NCBI GenBank assembly: GCA_903929755.1
Contig: CAIYVZ010000002.1
Span: forward strand, 1-46,180
DNA: 46,180 nt
Direction: 5' to 3'
DNA from: an uncultured Acidobacteriia bacterium
GTDB lineage: Bacteria > Acidobacteriota > Terriglobia > Bryobacterales > Bryobacteraceae
Part shown: positions 10,662-19,338 of the stretch, piece by piece
Numbering within the stretch: the first letter of the stretch is position 1
Layout: each line of letters begins with the position of its first letter
The notes under the pieces: model-generated
Databases searched by the model: none
Seen by the model: only the letters and a program-made list of their open reading frames with translations
What the model was told of the DNA's origin: nothing
Translations under genes and position numbers: made by a program

Positions 10662-11939
10662 CTAACCAGCTTTTTCGAGCAGGTTCACCGAGATCTTCTG
10701 GGCGATGACCATGTCGCGCGTCACCTGGAATTCCCGTACCTTCTTATACGACGGCAGGAAATACATCAGGTCCAGCATCAGGTCTTCGATAATCATCCGC
10801 AGACCGCGCGCACCCACCTTGCGTTCCATCGCCAGCGCCGCAATCGCATCCAGCGCATCATCGGTGAACCGCAACCGGACATTCTCGTACTCGAACAGCC
10901 GTTGGTACTGCTTGATGATCGCGTTCCGGGGCCGCGTCAGAATCTGGATCAGCGCTGCTTTATCCAGGTCCTCCAGCGTGGCCACTACCGGCATACGGCC
11001 AATGAATTCCGGAATAAATCCGTACCGGATCAGATCCTGCGGCTGAATCTGCTTAAACAGATCCACATCCCGCCGGTCGCTGATATCAACGGTCTTCTGC
11101 TGTGCTTCAGCTGGCTTTTCTTCCTGCACGAAGCCCATTGACTTCTTGCCGATACGCCGTCCGATCACTTTTTCGAGACCGATAAACGCGCCGCCGCAGA
11201 TGAACAGAATGTTCGTCGTATCCACCGCCGTGAATTCCTGGTGCGGATGCTTGCGCCCGCCCTGCGGCGGTACATTGGCAACCGTGCCTTCCAGAATCTT
11301 CAGCAGCGCCTGCTGCACGCCTTCGCCCGAGACGTCGCGCGTAATCGACGGATTCTCGTCCTTGCGGCAAATTTTATCGATTTCGTCGATGTAGATAATG
11401 CCCTGCTGGCACTTCTGCACATCCCCGTCGGCCGCCTGCAGCAGCTTCAGGATGATGTTTTCCACGTCTTCGCCCACGTACCCGGCTTCCGTCAGCGTGG
11501 TCGCGTCCACAATCGCGAACGGCACATCCAGCACTCGAGCCAGCGTCTGCGCCAGCAAAGTCTTGCCGGTTCCGGTCGGCCCAATCAGCAGAATGTTCGA
11601 TTTCGCCAGTTCCACTTCCGAATTCCGCATCCGGTTCATGTGGATACGCTTCGAGTGGTTATAAACCGCCACCGCCAGCTTGCGCTTCGTGGCTTCCTGC
11701 CCGATCACATACTGATCCAGGAAGTCCTTTATCTCCAGCGGCTTGGGAATCTTGTTCGGCCCGGTCGCAACCGGTTCCGGCCTGTCGTCATCAAGAATTG
11801 AGTTGCATACCGCGATGCACTCGTCGCAAATGTAGGCCCGCGTATACTCGCTCGGGGAGGAAATCAGCTTCCCGACTACATCCTGACTCTTATGACAAAA
11901 GGAACAACGGAGGGTGTCATCTGATCCGGCTCGCTTCAA
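10662..11939 (-). CDS. clpX: ClpXP protease ATPase subunit ClpX
   Basis: Hexameric AAA+ unfoldase feeding substrates to ClpP (cytoplasm). The N-terminal zinc-binding domain has the CSFC and CDEC cysteine pairs in the first 45 residues. Walker A is GPTGTGKT, the pore-loop/sensor segment [12 protein letters not shown] follows, and Walker B is [10 protein letters not shown]. The C-terminal D2 small domain has [18 protein letters not shown]. Its 425 residues are normal. clpP is not adjacent in this window: the upstream neighbour on the same strand is a Tat propeller gene behind a terminator-like hairpin, so clpX probably has its own promoter at 11940-12009. Confidence 0.97.
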   Translation of the reverse strand: MKRAGSDDTLRCSFCHKSQDVVGKLISSPSEYTRAYICDECIAVCNSILDDDRPEPVATGPNKIPKPLEIKDFLDQYVIGQEATKRKLAVAVYNHSKRIHMNRMRNSEVELAKSNILLIGPTGTGKTLLAQTLARVLDVPFAIVDATTLTEAGYVGEDVENIILKLLQAADGDVQKCQQGIIYIDEIDKICRKDENPSITRDVSGEGVQQALLKILEGTVANVPPQGGRKHPHQEFTAVDTTNILFICGGAFIGLEKVIGRRIGKKSMGFVQEEKPAEAQQKTVDISDRRDVDLFKQIQPQDLIRYGFIPEFIGRMPVVATLEDLDKAALIQILTRPRNAIIKQYQRLFEYENVRLRFTDDALDAIAALAMERKVGARGLRMIIEDLMLDLMYFLPSYKKVREFQVTRDMVIAQKISVNLLEKAG

Positions 11940-12009
11940 GCGGTCCTCCTGTTACGACGTAGTATTGTTCCCATTTGGCGGCTTTTCCCATTATCGCCCC
12001 CAAACGAAG

Positions 12010-12029
12010 ACGAAGCAACGCTGCTTCGT
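12010..12029 (-). terminator. Terminator-like hairpin after Tat propeller gene
   Basis: Perfect 8-bp arms ACGAAGCA and TGCTTCGT with a 4-base loop lie 11 bp beyond the stop of the minus-strand propeller gene (12041). On the minus strand the hairpin is followed by CTTCGTTTGG, a poor T tract. It most likely ends or stabilises that transcript and insulates clpX. Confidence 0.6.
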
Positions 12030-12040
12030 GAGAATTTGCG

Positions 12041-12910
12041 TTACAGCTTCAGTTTGCACACCACCCCAACATCGTCGCAGTACCAAAGCCACCCCTCCCG
12101 GATCGTCATTCCATGCGGCAACGGGTCATCGTCGGCCAGTTGAATCCGCTCCACCATCGCCCCCGTTTCCGGGTCATGTTTGAAAAATGCGTTCAGATTG
12201 CTGTCCGTCACCCACAGGTACCGCCCTTCCCAGCCGATCCCGTGCGGCCGATTCGCCGCCGTCCCAAACTTCCGCTGCACCACCCAGGTCTTCGGATCTA
12301 CCTGATAAACCTCCCGCGCGGGCGGCACCGCCATCCACAGAAACCCGTCTCGCCATTCCTGACCGTGCGCCCCCGTCCCCGGAGCTTTGCTGCCCAGCGT
12401 GTCGCCCGCCTGAAACCCGCCAACCACCGCCGGTTTGGCAACCGGAACCACCGGCTTCGCAGCAGCCTTCGCCAAAGGACTCGACCGCCCCGCCGGATCG
12501 CCCTTCATGTTGTAGATCACCCCGGCCCCAGGCGTGAAGTGCCGCGAAATCGTCTTCCCCGTCACCGCATCTACCTGCACAATCTCCCGCGAGTAGGTCG
12601 AGCCAATCCACAACGACTTCCCATCAAACGTAATCCCACTCGGCCTGTCCGATTCCGTATCGAACTCCCGGATCACCTTGCCCGTGTCATAACTGACCAG
12701 CGAAGCCCGCGCCCCGTCACTCTGGTCAATCACCCACAATCCCTCCGCCGTCGCCTGCAACCCATTCGGGTGCGGACTCGGCGATTTGAAAACAATCGCA
12801 GGCTTGCTCACCTTCCGAACCGGCAGCGAAGCCGCCACCACAGGTGCCGCTCCCGCCAAACCACCACCAGCCAAACCCCCAGCCAATTGAAGAAATCCGC
12901 GACGTCGCAT
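12041..12910 (-). CDS. Tat-exported beta-propeller protein
   Basis: The N-terminus MRRRGFLQLAGGLAGGG is a twin-arginine signal followed by an Ala-rich hydrophobic stretch. The mature protein is made of short propeller repeats with GLWVIDQSDGARASLV, SLWIGSTYSREIVQVD, FLWMAVPPAREVYQVD and YLWVTDSNLNAFFKHD. Each repeat has an LW(V/I/M) core, as in SMP-30/NHL-type six-bladed propellers. An Ala/Pro/Val-rich insert (about residues 135-165) interrupts the blades. No catalytic residues are evident. It is divergent from the tannase gene with only 36 bp between the two starts, so the promoters must overlap and regulation may be joint. Confidence 0.8.
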   Translation of the reverse strand: MRRRGFLQLAGGLAGGGLAGAAPVVAASLPVRKVSKPAIVFKSPSPHPNGLQATAEGLWVIDQSDGARASLVSYDTGKVIREFDTESDRPSGITFDGKSLWIGSTYSREIVQVDAVTGKTISRHFTPGAGVIYNMKGDPAGRSSPLAKAAAKPVVPVAKPAVVGGFQAGDTLGSKAPGTGAHGQEWRDGFLWMAVPPAREVYQVDPKTWVVQRKFGTAANRPHGIGWEGRYLWVTDSNLNAFFKHDPETGAMVERIQLADDDPLPHGMTIREGWLWYCDDVGVVCKLKL

Positions 12911-12946
12911 CCCGGAATTCTATCAGGATGTGAGAAAATTCTCCGC

Positions 12947-14524
12947 ATGGCCTCCCGCTGCCTCATCGCCTTCCTCTTCGCCCTGCCTCTTCTCGCTCAA
13001 TCCCGCTGCGAGCAACTCGCCTCGGCGAAACTCTCCGGCGTCACCATCACTGCCGCCAAAGAAATCCCCGCCGGTAAACTCGAAATTCCCGCTGGCCGCG
13101 GCACCACCCACGTCGAGGTCCCGGCCTTCTGTCGAGTCGCCGCCCGCGTCGCCCCGGAAGTCAATTTCGAACTCTGGATGCCCCTCCCTTACGAGAAACA
13201 AGGCGTTACCGCCGGAGCCTGGAACAACAAGCTCATGGCCGTCGGCAACGGAGGCCTCGCCGGCAATATCAATTTCAACTCCATGGTCTATCCCTTACAG
13301 CGGGGCTACGCCACCAGCGGTACCGACACCGGCCACGCCTCCGCTTCCATCAATGACGGCGCCTGGGCCCTCGGCCATTTCGAACGCATCGTTGACTTCG
13401 CCGACCGCGCCGTCCACGTCATGGCCCAGGCCGACCGCACCATTCTCCGCGCCTTCTACGCCGGTGCCCCCACCCACGCCTACTTCAACGGCTGCTCGCA
13501 AGGCGGACACGAAGCCATGATCGAAGCCCAGCGCTATCCCGATGATTTCGACGGCATCATCGCCGGCGACCCCGCCAACAACTGGACCCGCCACTACGCC
13601 GGAGGCCACCTCTGGACCGGCCTCGCCATGGATGGCGACGGCTTCCTTCCCGCCGCAAAAGTGAAGCTTCTCGGCAATGCCGTCAACGAACAGTGCGACG
13701 CTCTCGACGGCGTGAAGGACGGAGTCATCAACGAACCCCGCCGCTGCCACTTCCGCCCCGAAACCCTCCTCTGCGCGGGCTCTGATTCTAATAAGTGCCT
13801 AACCGCCGCCCAGGTCACCGCCGTCAATAAAGTCTGGGGCGGTCTCCGCGACGAACACGGCGACCTCATCTATCCCGGCATCGTTCCCGGCGGGGAAGCC
13901 GGCCCCGGCGGCTGGACCAACTGGGTCACCGGCTCCGCCCCCGGCAAAAGCGCCCACCTGAACCTCGGCATCCCCTTCTTCCGCTACATGGTCTTCGACG
14001 ATCCCACCTGGGACTATCACAACTTCCGCCTCACCGCACAGGACGGCTTCGATTCCGATATCGACTTCACCGACAACAAGCTCGGTGCGCTCTTCAACGC
14101 CACTTCCCCCGATCTCTCCGCCTTCCGCGCCCGCGGCGGCAAGCTCATCCAGTACCACGGCTGGTCCGACCCCGACATCACGCCCCTCAACTCCATCGAC
14201 TTCTACGAATCTGCCGTCCGCCTGAACGCCAAAGGCGGCAACCACGGCCTCCGCGATACCAAAGACTTCTACCGCCTCTTCATGGTCCCCGGCATGCAAC
14301 ACTGCAGCGGAGGCCCCGGAGCCACCCAGTTCGACATGGTGGATTCCCTCGAAGCCTGGGTGGAAAAAGGCCAGGCCCCCGAACGCGTCACCGCCACCAG
14401 AGCCGTAGCCGGCAAGGTCGAATTCACCCGCCCCCTCTGCGCGTATCCTCAGGAAGCCGTCTGGGATGGAAAAGGCTCCAACACCGAAGCCGCCAGCTTC
14501 CGCTGTGAAGTGGCGCTCCGTTGA
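12947..14524 (+). CDS. Secreted tannase / feruloyl esterase family hydrolase
   Basis: Hydrolyses ester bonds of plant phenolics (the family covers tannase, feruloyl esterase and MHETase). The ATG at 12947 starts a signal peptide (MASRCLIAFLFALPLLAQS); the open frame runs much further upstream but overlaps the divergent gene. The family CS-D-HC arrangement is complete: Cys183-Ser184 in NGCSQGGHEA, Asp408 in HGWSDPDITPL, and His452-Cys453 in GMQHCSGG. The paired cysteines are predicted to bridge next to the triad. A DGVKDGVINEP loop (about 254-264) matches the family calcium site. The true substrate cannot be told from sequence. Confidence 0.92.
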   Translation: MASRCLIAFLFALPLLAQSRCEQLASAKLSGVTITAAKEIPAGKLEIPAGRGTTHVEVPAFCRVAARVAPEVNFELWMPLPYEKQGVTAGAWNNKLMAVGNGGLAGNINFNSMVYPLQRGYATSGTDTGHASASINDGAWALGHFERIVDFADRAVHVMAQADRTILRAFYAGAPTHAYFNGCSQGGHEAMIEAQRYPDDFDGIIAGDPANNWTRHYAGGHLWTGLAMDGDGFLPAAKVKLLGNAVNEQCDALDGVKDGVINEPRRCHFRPETLLCAGSDSNKCLTAAQVTAVNKVWGGLRDEHGDLIYPGIVPGGEAGPGGWTNWVTGSAPGKSAHLNLGIPFFRYMVFDDPTWDYHNFRLTAQDGFDSDIDFTDNKLGALFNATSPDLSAFRARGGKLIQYHGWSDPDITPLNSIDFYESAVRLNAKGGNHGLRDTKDFYRLFMVPGMQHCSGGPGATQFDMVDSLEAWVEKGQAPERVTATRAVAGKVEFTRPLCAYPQEAVWDGKGSNTEAASFRCEVALR

Positions 14525-14536
14525 TTTCGTGTCGCC

Positions 14537-15151
14537 TTACAGCACCTGCGTAGCGAACTTGATAAACACCCAGCGTCGGTGAGGCTGTTCCCCCGCCGGT
14601 GCGTAGTAGAACACCAGCGCCCCATCCTGGTTCACCCGGTTGGCATGGCCGCTGCCCGGCTTTTCGCCCGAGTTCATGTGGATATCGTGAATGCCGTCGC
14701 CCTTCGGGTAGGTCACGCCGTACGCAGTCACCAGCGTGGCGGTCCTGGCCCAGTCAAAGATCGCCGTACGCAGCGCACCGTTCGCGATCGGCTTGAAATC
14801 CGCCTGATGCAGCCCCAGGCCCTTGTAAGATACTTTCGCGTTGGAAAACCCAATCTGCGGAATGTCCAACGCCCCAATGGCTTCGTCCTTCACCAAATAC
14901 TGGGCTTCAGCCAGCCCGCTGGTCGATTCCGTATTGAACGCGCATTCGTACTTCCCGGCCACCGGCCCGCTGGCCACTTTTATCCAGATATAAACGTGGT
15001 TGTCGTCCGGCTTGGGCCCGTCATGGGCGGCCAGCGTCAGATGGTCGATTATCCCGACAAGGGCGCCGAAATGGTTTCCCGGGACCCGTCCCGCAGTGGC
15101 GACCGGAGCCGGTCCCAGAGGGTGGTTGTGGTGTTCGTGGTGTTGTGACAT
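14537..15151 (-). CDS. DUF2278 (YukJ-like) family protein
   Basis: The motif GDGIHDIHMNSGEKPGSG and the later NQDGALVFYY match the DUF2278/YukJ family, of unknown function. The ATG at 15151 gives a His-rich start (MSQHHEHHNHPLGP); a GTG at 15187 is an alternative. GAGGAG lies 14 bases before the ATG, which is rather far. The N-terminal half carries HVYIWIKVASGPVAGKYEC, reminiscent of the beta-strand core of the family. It has no signal peptide. It is convergent with the tannase gene (12 bp) and downstream of the O-methyltransferase gene on the same strand. Confidence 0.8.
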   Translation of the reverse strand: MSQHHEHHNHPLGPAPVATAGRVPGNHFGALVGIIDHLTLAAHDGPKPDDNHVYIWIKVASGPVAGKYECAFNTESTSGLAEAQYLVKDEAIGALDIPQIGFSNAKVSYKGLGLHQADFKPIANGALRTAIFDWARTATLVTAYGVTYPKGDGIHDIHMNSGEKPGSGHANRVNQDGALVFYYAPAGEQPHRRWVFIKFATQVL

Positions 15152-15233
15152 CCAGGCTGTTATCGCTCCTCGTGCGGAGAATATCACATCCGGATGTCAG
15201 TCTGATGTCGGAAAAGATCGGCGAAAGCCGCGC

Positions 15234-16274
15234 CTAAATCGCCGCTTCAATCAAACACACCGGCGAATGGCTCGGCGTAATACTCACCATTCTTAACCCG
15301 GCTGCCGCGAACAGTTCCCCAAACTCCGCCGCCGTCCGTTCTTTGCCACCACGCGTGCAAACCAGCATCTCGATGTCCAGCATCTTCGCGGGACCGGGCT
15401 CCGGTGTCTCCGGCACTACCATCTCGCACAGGAACACACGCCCGGTTTCCGGAGCCGTCTTCAGCAATTGCTCCCGCATCAGCCCAAGGATTCGTCGCCC
15501 GCTCTCGTCATCCCAGTCGTGGACGATGTGTTTCATGATGTACGCATCGCACCCGCCCGGCACGTGCTCAAAGAAGCTGCCCAACTCGTAAGTGATTCGC
15601 CCCTCGCAGTGGCGGAAATGCCCGGTCTCCGGAGCTCCTGAAACCACTTCGGGCAGATCGAACAACACGCCCTCCAGTTTCGGATACTTTTCCAGAATCT
15701 TCCCCAGGAACATCCCATGTCCCCCGCCGCAATCGGCCAGCCGTGTGAAGCGCGAAAAATCTGCCACCGCCAGCACCGCCAAACCCGCGCCCGTCGAGAA
15801 GTTCGTCATCGCCCGATTGAAATCAGCGCCCTGCTCCGGGTGCTTATGCAGATAATCGAACGCGTGTTCGCCGAAAGCCAGCGTCGGCCCGTCCGCGCCC
15901 GTTCGGATCGACTCGGGCATGTGCGCATAAGATGCCAGTTGCCATGGATCGCTAAACATGATCGCCACATCGCGCATCGACCGCGGATGGTCCGTTCGAA
16001 GCACAGCCCCCAGCGGCGTCAGTGCAAAATGTCGCGCCCCGCTTTCCGTAAACAGGCCCATTCCCGCCAGCAACCGCAACACTCGATACAGCGAAGGCGC
16101 ATGCGTGGCACTATCTCTGGCAATGTCCTCCACGTCTCGTGGCGACTCGCTCATGTGGTCGGGGATACCCAGTCTGGCAATAGAGGCGACCGAAAAAAAT
16201 GCCATCTTGCCGAACAGCATCTGCATCATTTGGGCTTCCGGCGGGGCCTGCTGAGCTGGAGTCGAAGTGCTCAT
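15234..16274 (-). CDS. SAM-dependent O-methyltransferase, dimerisation-domain type
   Basis: A plant/fungal-type small-molecule O-methyltransferase. The N-terminal winged-helix dimerisation domain (residues about 15-100) has MLFGKMAFFSVASIARLGI and SLYRVLRLLAGMGLF. The C-terminal Rossmann domain has LADCGGGHGMFLGKILEKYP for SAM binding, FDLPEVV, and the catalytic-region MKHIVHDWDDESGRRIL. The substrate is unknown: natural-product phenols or hydroxyindoles are methylated by relatives. Its 346 residues are normal. It lies 40 bp downstream of bshC on the same strand, so co-transcription is plausible but a functional link is not implied. Confidence 0.9.
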   Translation of the reverse strand: MSTSTPAQQAPPEAQMMQMLFGKMAFFSVASIARLGIPDHMSESPRDVEDIARDSATHAPSLYRVLRLLAGMGLFTESGARHFALTPLGAVLRTDHPRSMRDVAIMFSDPWQLASYAHMPESIRTGADGPTLAFGEHAFDYLHKHPEQGADFNRAMTNFSTGAGLAVLAVADFSRFTRLADCGGGHGMFLGKILEKYPKLEGVLFDLPEVVSGAPETGHFRHCEGRITYELGSFFEHVPGGCDAYIMKHIVHDWDDESGRRILGLMREQLLKTAPETGRVFLCEMVVPETPEPGPAKMLDIEMLVCTRGGKERTAAEFGELFAAAGLRMVSITPSHSPVCLIEAAI

Positions 16275-16314
16275 TCTCGTAAAAGTATACGACTTCCACC
16301 TGGCAACCGCTCAA

Positions 16315-17892
16315 TTAGGCAATTGCAAACTGGTGGTCCGGACACTCCACTCGAACCTGCTCGTGGATGTCCTTCACAAAACCCATGCCATATTGCGCAA
16401 TGAACGGAAGTACCGAATACACCCGCTCCTGCAGGTGTCCGTCCGGAAATGCCAGCCCCGTCAGCGACGCCGTATCTTTCGCCGATTCCTGGTCTTTCGC
16501 CAGAATCTGCATCGAGATTTTCCGTGTCGTTTTCGCCATCTGGTATTCAATCTTCCGGCGACTGGTAGCCAGTGCTTTCGATTGAGACACATCAAACAGC
16601 AGCAGGTCTTTATCCAGAGCGTTCAGCGCGGCCCCAACTGCACCCTGCGTCGTTTCAAGCCTCTGCCGCAACGCCGCCGGCACCAAACGCGAAGCCAAAG
16701 TTTCCTGCAGTTCCCGCTCCGGCCGGAATAACTCCGTCGGCGTCAGGTGGTACTTCTCCATGCGCTTCTCCGCCCGTGCGTCCATTACCGTGAACCCCGC
16801 ACGCGGAAAAGCTACCGGTTGCCGGCCCAGCAAACTCTCGTACAACACCGCCGACTGTGCCAGATACGCCAGTTCGGCCGCGCCGCCCACGTATGCCGCC
16901 GTCGGGAACATGTAATCCTGCGCCACTGGCCGCAGCAGGGCGTTCGGGGAAAGTCGTTCCGGATGTGCCGCCAGTTCCGCAATTGTCCACTTCTGCCCTC
17001 CGCCGCTGAACCCCTCGGCAGTGCGGTGCAGGACAATTCGCTCTCCATCCCGTAGTGCAAACACCAGCGACGTATGGTTGTCCACCAGAACCTGCGCATG
17101 GTACCCGCGCTTCACCAGTTCGGCGCTGCGCTCCATTATGCCGTGAATCAGCTCCGGCATCTTTTCCACGGCGCTTCGGATGAACGGCCCGGCCAGTTCG
17201 CGCATTGCCGGCTGCATCGGATCAATCAGCAGCAGCCCGTAGCCGGCAAACAACTCCCGCAGCATGGTTGCGAAGGCTGTGCCCAGTGTCTGCCCTGGAG
17301 CGTAAGCTCTTTCCGCCAGCGCCACTGCTTCCTCAGCGAATGGCAAATTACCCAGCGCTGCGCGAAGCTCTTCAATCGGAGCCCGCAGAATCGTTCTGTT
17401 CCCCACTGGCCGCGGAGCCTCGCCGCCATCCGCTTCCAGCTTTAGCTTCACCGGATGATGCTCGGGCCCGAATACGAACGCGTGGTCAACTTCCGCAAAA
17501 TCGTGGTCTTCCGTCGCCAGCCAGAACATCGGTACTGCCGGAACCCCTGAAGCGTTTAATTCTTCCGCGATCCGGATCGCCGTCAGTGCCTTATAAATCG
17601 TGTAAACCGGGCCCGAAAACAGGCCAACCTGCTGGCCCGTAATAATGGCCACGGTCCCCGGTTGCGCCAGTTTCGCCAGCGAGGGGTTTCCCTCGTTCAA
17701 GGGCCGCAACGCTGCCACTGCCGCCGCACGCCGCTCAGCCGGAAATTCAAAAGCCGCCGCGCGCTGAATCGCCGCTAAGTCATTAGTTGGATAAGGGTAC
17801 AGGTCCGCAACCCTGTCGAAGTGCACAGTCAGGTCGTTGAAGATCCGGGATGTATTCGGCAGATCCGCATGGCGGACACACGTACAGTGCAT
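16315..17892 (-). CDS. bshC: Bacillithiol biosynthesis cysteine-adding enzyme BshC
   Basis: BshC joins cysteine to GlcN-malate in the last step of bacillithiol synthesis (cytoplasm). Hallmarks are ITGQQVGLFSGPVYTIYKAL near residue 85, PMFWLATEDHDFAEVDH, FPTAAYVGGAAELAYLAQ, and a long C-terminal coiled-coil region. Its 525 residues match the family. The ATG at 17892 lacks a clear Shine-Dalgarno. bshA and bshB are not in this window, as is common outside Bacillus. rseP ends 69 bp upstream on the same strand. Confidence 0.93.
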   Translation of the reverse strand: MHCTCVRHADLPNTSRIFNDLTVHFDRVADLYPYPTNDLAAIQRAAAFEFPAERRAAAVAALRPLNEGNPSLAKLAQPGTVAIITGQQVGLFSGPVYTIYKALTAIRIAEELNASGVPAVPMFWLATEDHDFAEVDHAFVFGPEHHPVKLKLEADGGEAPRPVGNRTILRAPIEELRAALGNLPFAEEAVALAERAYAPGQTLGTAFATMLRELFAGYGLLLIDPMQPAMRELAGPFIRSAVEKMPELIHGIMERSAELVKRGYHAQVLVDNHTSLVFALRDGERIVLHRTAEGFSGGGQKWTIAELAAHPERLSPNALLRPVAQDYMFPTAAYVGGAAELAYLAQSAVLYESLLGRQPVAFPRAGFTVMDARAEKRMEKYHLTPTELFRPERELQETLASRLVPAALRQRLETTQGAVGAALNALDKDLLLFDVSQSKALATSRRKIEYQMAKTTRKISMQILAKDQESAKDTASLTGLAFPDGHLQERVYSVLPFIAQYGMGFVKDIHEQVRVECPDHQFAIA

Positions 17893-17961
17893 GGAGGTGG
17901 ATTTTAAACCTTGGTTCAGGTTAACAGATGCCGGTGGAACTTATGTGGGTTCCACGTTTTG

Positions 17962-19311
17962 TTACAAATGCAGAAAAAGTCCCGGCGTGATCCGGCGGAC
18001 AATGTCGTTATACAGCACAAACACCATCAGCATCATCAGGAACACAAACCCCACCTTCAGCATCGCTTCTTTCACCGAAAGGCTGATATCCCGCCCCATT
18101 ACCATCTCAATCAGCAGCGTCAGAATCATCGCGCCATCCAGAATCGGTATCGGCAGCAGATTCAGGATCGCCAGATTCAGGCTCACCATGCTCATCAGCG
18201 TCAGGAATGTCGCGGGACCTTCCTGGGCCGCCTGCGTCGCCTGCTGGGCAATCCCAACCGGACCCTGCAGGTTCTTCGCCGGCATACGGCGTTCCACTAT
18301 CCCCTTCAGCAGTTCCACAATCAGCGTGCCGTACCGCCGGTTCACCCGAAGCGATTCACTCAACGCTGCCGGAAACGAGAGCTTCGTCTTCTGGATGTTC
18401 CATTTCACATCCGAAGACACGCCGATCATCCAGCGCGTACTGCCTTCCATGTTTTTGTAAACCGGGTTCACGGCCACCGAATGTATGGCGCCTGCTCGCT
18501 GGTATTCCAGCACCACTGCCTTGCCTTCGCTCTTGCGGATTACTTCCGGCAGCGTATAGCGGGAGTGAATCGGCAAACCATTTACTGTCAACAGCAGATC
18601 GCTCTTGCGGAGCCCGGCCGAAGCTGCCGGCATACCTTCCGTCACGGCTCCCACCTGAATTTGATTCTGGCCTTCCCAGCCCGCGTCGCCCAGCCCCGAA
18701 CGTTCATCCAGTACCGGCGTCACAGACGTCGCGATGTGGCGCCCCTGGCGTTCATAGGTGATCGTCAAAGGTTGTGCCACCGCCTGAATCTCGGTGGTAA
18801 TAATGTCTTCCCAGTCGGGGTTTTCCTTGCCGTTCAACCGGACAATCTTGTCGCCCGCCTGTATTCCGGCCTTAGCCGCCGGGGAATCCGGCATCACATG
18901 CCCGATCACCGCGCCCTTATCGTCAATGATCTTCTCGAAATGGACCATGAAAAGACCCGTCAGGACCCCCACCGCCAGAACGATGTTCATGAACGGTCCC
19001 GCAAAAGCGATAATCAGCCTCTGCCACCGGGGTTTCGAAAGGAAGCCTCGCGGATCGGTGGAGCCGTCTTCGCTCGGCTGGTCGCCCGCCATCTTCACGT
19101 AACCGCCAAACAGAAAAAGGGAGAATCGATAGTCCGTCTCGCCCCGTTGAAAGCCAAAAAGCCGGGGGCCGAAGCCAAAACTAAAGATGTCCACCTTCAC
19201 GTCGAAAGCCCGCGCCGCCCAGAAATGCCCGAGCTCATGCACCAGGATCATCACGCCAATCAGGACCAGGAGCCACCACGATTGTGTTATCAGCGACAGC
19301 AGACTATTCAT
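17962..19311 (-). CDS. rseP: RIP metalloprotease RseP (site-2 protease family)
   Basis: Intramembrane zinc protease of the inner membrane that cleaves anti-sigma factors or signal-peptide remnants. The first TM helix carries the zinc motif ILVHELGHFWAAR. FGGYVKMAGDQ follows, then a second TM helix. Two PDZ domains occupy about residues 130-300 (repeated GIQAGDKIVRLNGKE and GLRKSDLLLTVNGLP). The C-terminal helix has NLLPIPILDGAMI with the third ligand Asp. Its 449 residues are standard. It starts 27 bp after dxr, the classical dxr-rseP order. Confidence 0.95.
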   Translation of the reverse strand: MNSLLSLITQSWWLLVLIGVMILVHELGHFWAARAFDVKVDIFSFGFGPRLFGFQRGETDYRFSLFLFGGYVKMAGDQPSEDGSTDPRGFLSKPRWQRLIIAFAGPFMNIVLAVGVLTGLFMVHFEKIIDDKGAVIGHVMPDSPAAKAGIQAGDKIVRLNGKENPDWEDIITTEIQAVAQPLTITYERQGRHIATSVTPVLDERSGLGDAGWEGQNQIQVGAVTEGMPAASAGLRKSDLLLTVNGLPIHSRYTLPEVIRKSEGKAVVLEYQRAGAIHSVAVNPVYKNMEGSTRWMIGVSSDVKWNIQKTKLSFPAALSESLRVNRRYGTLIVELLKGIVERRMPAKNLQGPVGIAQQATQAAQEGPATFLTLMSMVSLNLAILNLLPIPILDGAMILTLLIEMVMGRDISLSVKEAMLKVGFVFLMMLMVFVLYNDIVRRITPGLFLHL

Positions 19312-19338
19312 TTGCGATCCTTAGTCTCATTCCCGACT

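Noticed and set aside
12113-12946. Upstream extension of the tannase frame to 12113 (803 aa)
   Set aside because: The added 278 residues are Arg/Pro-rich antisense reading of the propeller gene. The signal peptide begins at 12947.
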